From NCBI GenBank assembly GCA_028687415.1, contig JAQUAC010000018.1:1-16026 (forward strand): a stretch of DNA of 16,026 bases, written 5' to 3'. The notes beneath the pieces are model-generated. The model searched no databases, was not told the origin of the DNA, and saw only the letters and a list, made by a program, of their open reading frames with translations. Position 1 is the stretch's first letter; each line of letters opens with the position of its first letter. Position numbers and translations under genes: made by a program. This stretch comes from Acidocella sp. GTDB taxonomy: Bacteria; Pseudomonadota; Alphaproteobacteria; Acetobacterales; Acetobacteraceae. Shown in pieces: positions 14,564 through 16,026 of this stretch.

Positions 14564-15520
14564 ATGAGCAAAATCGTTTCAGTCACGCGCATCCTAAACG
14601 AGGATGACATCGTCGAAGCCTTCATCCGCCACCATGCCGCGCATGTGGACCATATGCTCTTCCTCGATAACGGTAGTTCTGACCGCACGCTGGAGATATT
14701 GCGGGAGATGCAGGCAGAGGGGTTTCCGCTGAAGGTCTCTCAGAACCCCTCCGTCAGCTTCGACGAGATCGGCGCCAACACTTGGTCCTATCAGGTCGCC
14801 TCGCAGATCCTTGGCGCGGATTGGGTGGTATTTCTGGACGCCGATGAATTCATCGCCACACCGAATTCCGCGCCGCTGGTTACGCTGCTGCCGCCGGACG
14901 CACCGGCCATTACCGCCAAGCTGGTGAATTACGGCCAGACGCGCGAGGACAACACCGACGAGCCCGTGGTGCCCTGGCGCATGCGCTGGCGCGACACCGC
15001 CGAGACGCATGTCGAAAAACTGATGCTGCGCGGCGGGCTGCCGAATATCGTCGTTGAGGCGGGCAATCACGGCGCCTATTCAGGCGGGAAGAAACTTGCC
15101 GCAACGCTGCACCCGGACATCACGCTGGCGCATTACCCGCGCCGCAATGGCTGGCAGATCGTGCAAAAAATGATCGCTGGCCGGCTGAAGGCGCTGGCGG
15201 GCGGGCGGGCGGGCGCCGCGCACGCCCAGCACTATCTCTCGCCGTTCGAGACATTGCGCGACAAGCCCTGGGAAGTGCTGCTCAATGAGGATTTCTTCGC
15301 CCGTGAGTTTGAGCGCAGCCAGGCCGTGGAGGAACCGCTCGCCTATCTCGGCGGCCCGCTCAGCTACTGGCAGCCTTCTGATCCGGCGATGAAGGCCGCC
15401 TCCACCTTCCTGCACTTCGCCGAGCGTCTGGCCGTGCAGCACGGCCGGCTCATCGACGAAGCTCCGCAGGCACGCACCCTGGTGGATGGGTGGAACGCCA
15501 AGCGGATTTTCCTCTTTTAA
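14564..15520 (+). CDS. Glycosyltransferase family 2 protein
   Basis: The 318-residue protein opens with a GT-A fold typical of the PF13704 group: VSVTRILNEDDIVEAFIRHH, then HMLFLDNGSSDRTLEIL, then the metal/nucleotide-sugar DxD in VVFLDADEF (D92, D94). The C-terminal half is less conserved and probably sets the acceptor. A cell-surface polysaccharide or lipid role is likely, but donor and acceptor are unknown. ATG 14564 is chosen because the fold begins immediately; its ribosome site is poor, and an in-frame ATG at 14486 would add 26 unlike residues. The gene contains a GGGC tetranucleotide tract (listed separately) that could shift the frame. Its stop overlaps the stop of the convergent TolC-like gene by 4 nt. 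Confidence 0.85.
   Translation: MSKIVSVTRILNEDDIVEAFIRHHAAHVDHMLFLDNGSSDRTLEILREMQAEGFPLKVSQNPSVSFDEIGANTWSYQVASQILGADWVVFLDADEFIATPNSAPLVTLLPPDAPAITAKLVNYGQTREDNTDEPVVPWRMRWRDTAETHVEKLMLRGGLPNIVVEAGNHGAYSGGKKLAATLHPDITLAHYPRRNGWQIVQKMIAGRLKALAGGRAGAAHAQHYLSPFETLRDKPWEVLLNEDFFAREFERSQAVEEPLAYLGGPLSYWQPSDPAMKAASTFLHFAERLAVQHGRLIDEAPQARTLVDGWNAKRIFLF
15196..15215 (+). repeat. (GGGC)4 tetranucleotide tract and G-quadruplex motif inside the glycosyltransferase gene
   Basis: Four consecutive GGGC units (15199-15214) are flanked by partial units. The four GGG runs separated by single C bases meet the G3N1G3N1G3N1G3 quadruplex pattern on the plus (coding) strand. The tract encodes Ala/Gly/Arg (ALAGGRAGAA) after residue 210. 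Gain or loss of one 4-nt unit would shift the frame and truncate the protein. Confidence 0.85.
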
Positions 15521-16026
15521 GGCATGAAGGGCAGCTTGGCCTGTAGCTTCCCGGCGCTCGGCAGGTCCGAGGCCATGAAGCCGCCACCAAGATCCTGGTA
15601 CAACGCGACGCTGGCGGCCAGACGCTGCTGCTGGATGGAGAGCGCGCTCTCCTGATCCGCCAGCAGCGTTACCTGCGCGGTGACGACCGTGGTGTAGGAT
15701 ACCGTCCCGGCCCGGTACTCGTTAAGCGCGATCTGCACCGCGCGGCTGGCATCGGCCACGGCCTGAGCCTCCACTTGCGCTTGCTGGGCATAGATTTGCA
15801 GGTTGGAGAGATCGTTCTCCACGGCCTGGAATGCGCTCAGCACTGTCTGCCGGTAAGTCTGCACGCTCTGCTTATACGCGTCCTCGGCCGCCGACACGGC
15901 AGAACCACGCACCCCGCCCTCGAACAGCGTTTCAGAGGCATTCGCCCCCAGCGACCAGAGCGCGGTGGAAACATCGAACAACCCGCCTATGGGGTTGGCC
16001 GAATAGCCGCCGAGGGCCGAAAGCGT
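15517..16026 (-). CDS. Outer-membrane efflux protein, TolC/NodT (OprM) family, 5' part beyond the window
   Basis: The frame is open from the right edge to the stop at 15517 (169 residues visible), so only the C-terminal part is present; the TTG at 15981 is internal, not a start. The edge residues TLSALGGYSANPIGGLFDVS followed by LWSLGANASETLFEGG are the usual second-half entry of NodT/OprM proteins. Next come long amphipathic helices (VLSAFQAVENDLSNLQIYAQ) and the repeat-type segment LNEYRAGTVSYTTVVTAQ, ending VALYQDLGGGF. These trimeric outer-membrane channels work with an inner-membrane pump and a periplasmic adaptor, whose genes would probably lie to the right. Its stop overlaps the glycosyltransferase stop. 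Confidence 0.92.
   Translation of the reverse strand, partial: TLSALGGYSANPIGGLFDVSTALWSLGANASETLFEGGVRGSAVSAAEDAYKQSVQTYRQTVLSAFQAVENDLSNLQIYAQQAQVEAQAVADASRAVQIALNEYRAGTVSYTTVVTAQVTLLADQESALSIQQQRLAASVALYQDLGGGFMASDLPSAGKLQAKLPFMP

Overview
The window is a GC-rich, tightly packed bacterial segment that looks alphaproteobacterial. The best guess is Acetobacteraceae or a relative, based on codon use, the NAGVEAARAG chemoreceptor tip and the general gene content; this is an inference with no rRNA or marker gene to support it. Two genes run off the edges: a thiol-dioxygenase/FAD fusion at the left and a TolC/NodT-type efflux protein at the right.

Left part (1-2407). A minus-strand gene fuses a cysteine/3-mercaptopropionate-dioxygenase-type cupin to an FAD/NAD(P)-binding domain. 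Upstream of it is an unusually AT-rich intergenic stretch (1149-1517) holding a perfect 8-bp palindrome next to a possible -35 box and an orphan plus-strand terminator-like hairpin. Next comes a minus-strand LysR-type regulator. A perfect ATAG-N7-CTAT LysR-type box lies directly at its start codon, in the divergent gap before the catabolic operon.

Central operon (2497-10217, plus strand). Six tightly spaced or overlapping genes encode isovaleryl-CoA dehydrogenase (liuA), 3-methylcrotonyl-CoA carboxylase beta and alpha subunits (liuB, liuD), a MaoC-like hydratase, a CitE-like CoA-ester lyase and an AMP-forming acyl-CoA ligase. The first three define leucine/isovalerate catabolism. The usual last two steps, a crotonase-type methylglutaconyl-CoA hydratase (LiuC) and a TIM-barrel HMG-CoA lyase (LiuE), are absent here. 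The MaoC and CitE proteins sit exactly where they would be expected. That gene content resembles the Mycobacterium tuberculosis fadD35-accD1-accA1-fadE19-Rv2499c-citE locus, whose CitE is known as a dual lyase for itaconate and leucine breakdown. The operon may therefore serve both pathways.

Right part (10295-16026). This holds a lipoprotein lytic transglycosylase with three Cys-bracketed repeats and a C-terminal SPOR domain; an exported neelaredoxin-type superoxide reductase lacking the usual Glu-Lys before the first iron ligand; a Cache/HAMP methyl-accepting chemotaxis protein; a GNAT acetyltransferase; a family 2 glycosyltransferase whose reading frame contains a (GGGC)n tract that is also a minimal-loop G-quadruplex motif; and the end of an outer-membrane efflux protein. 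Two convergent gene pairs (MCP/GNAT and glycosyltransferase/TolC) each overlap by a shared TTAA carrying both stop codons. No tRNA, rRNA, CRISPR array, insertion sequence or integrase was seen.
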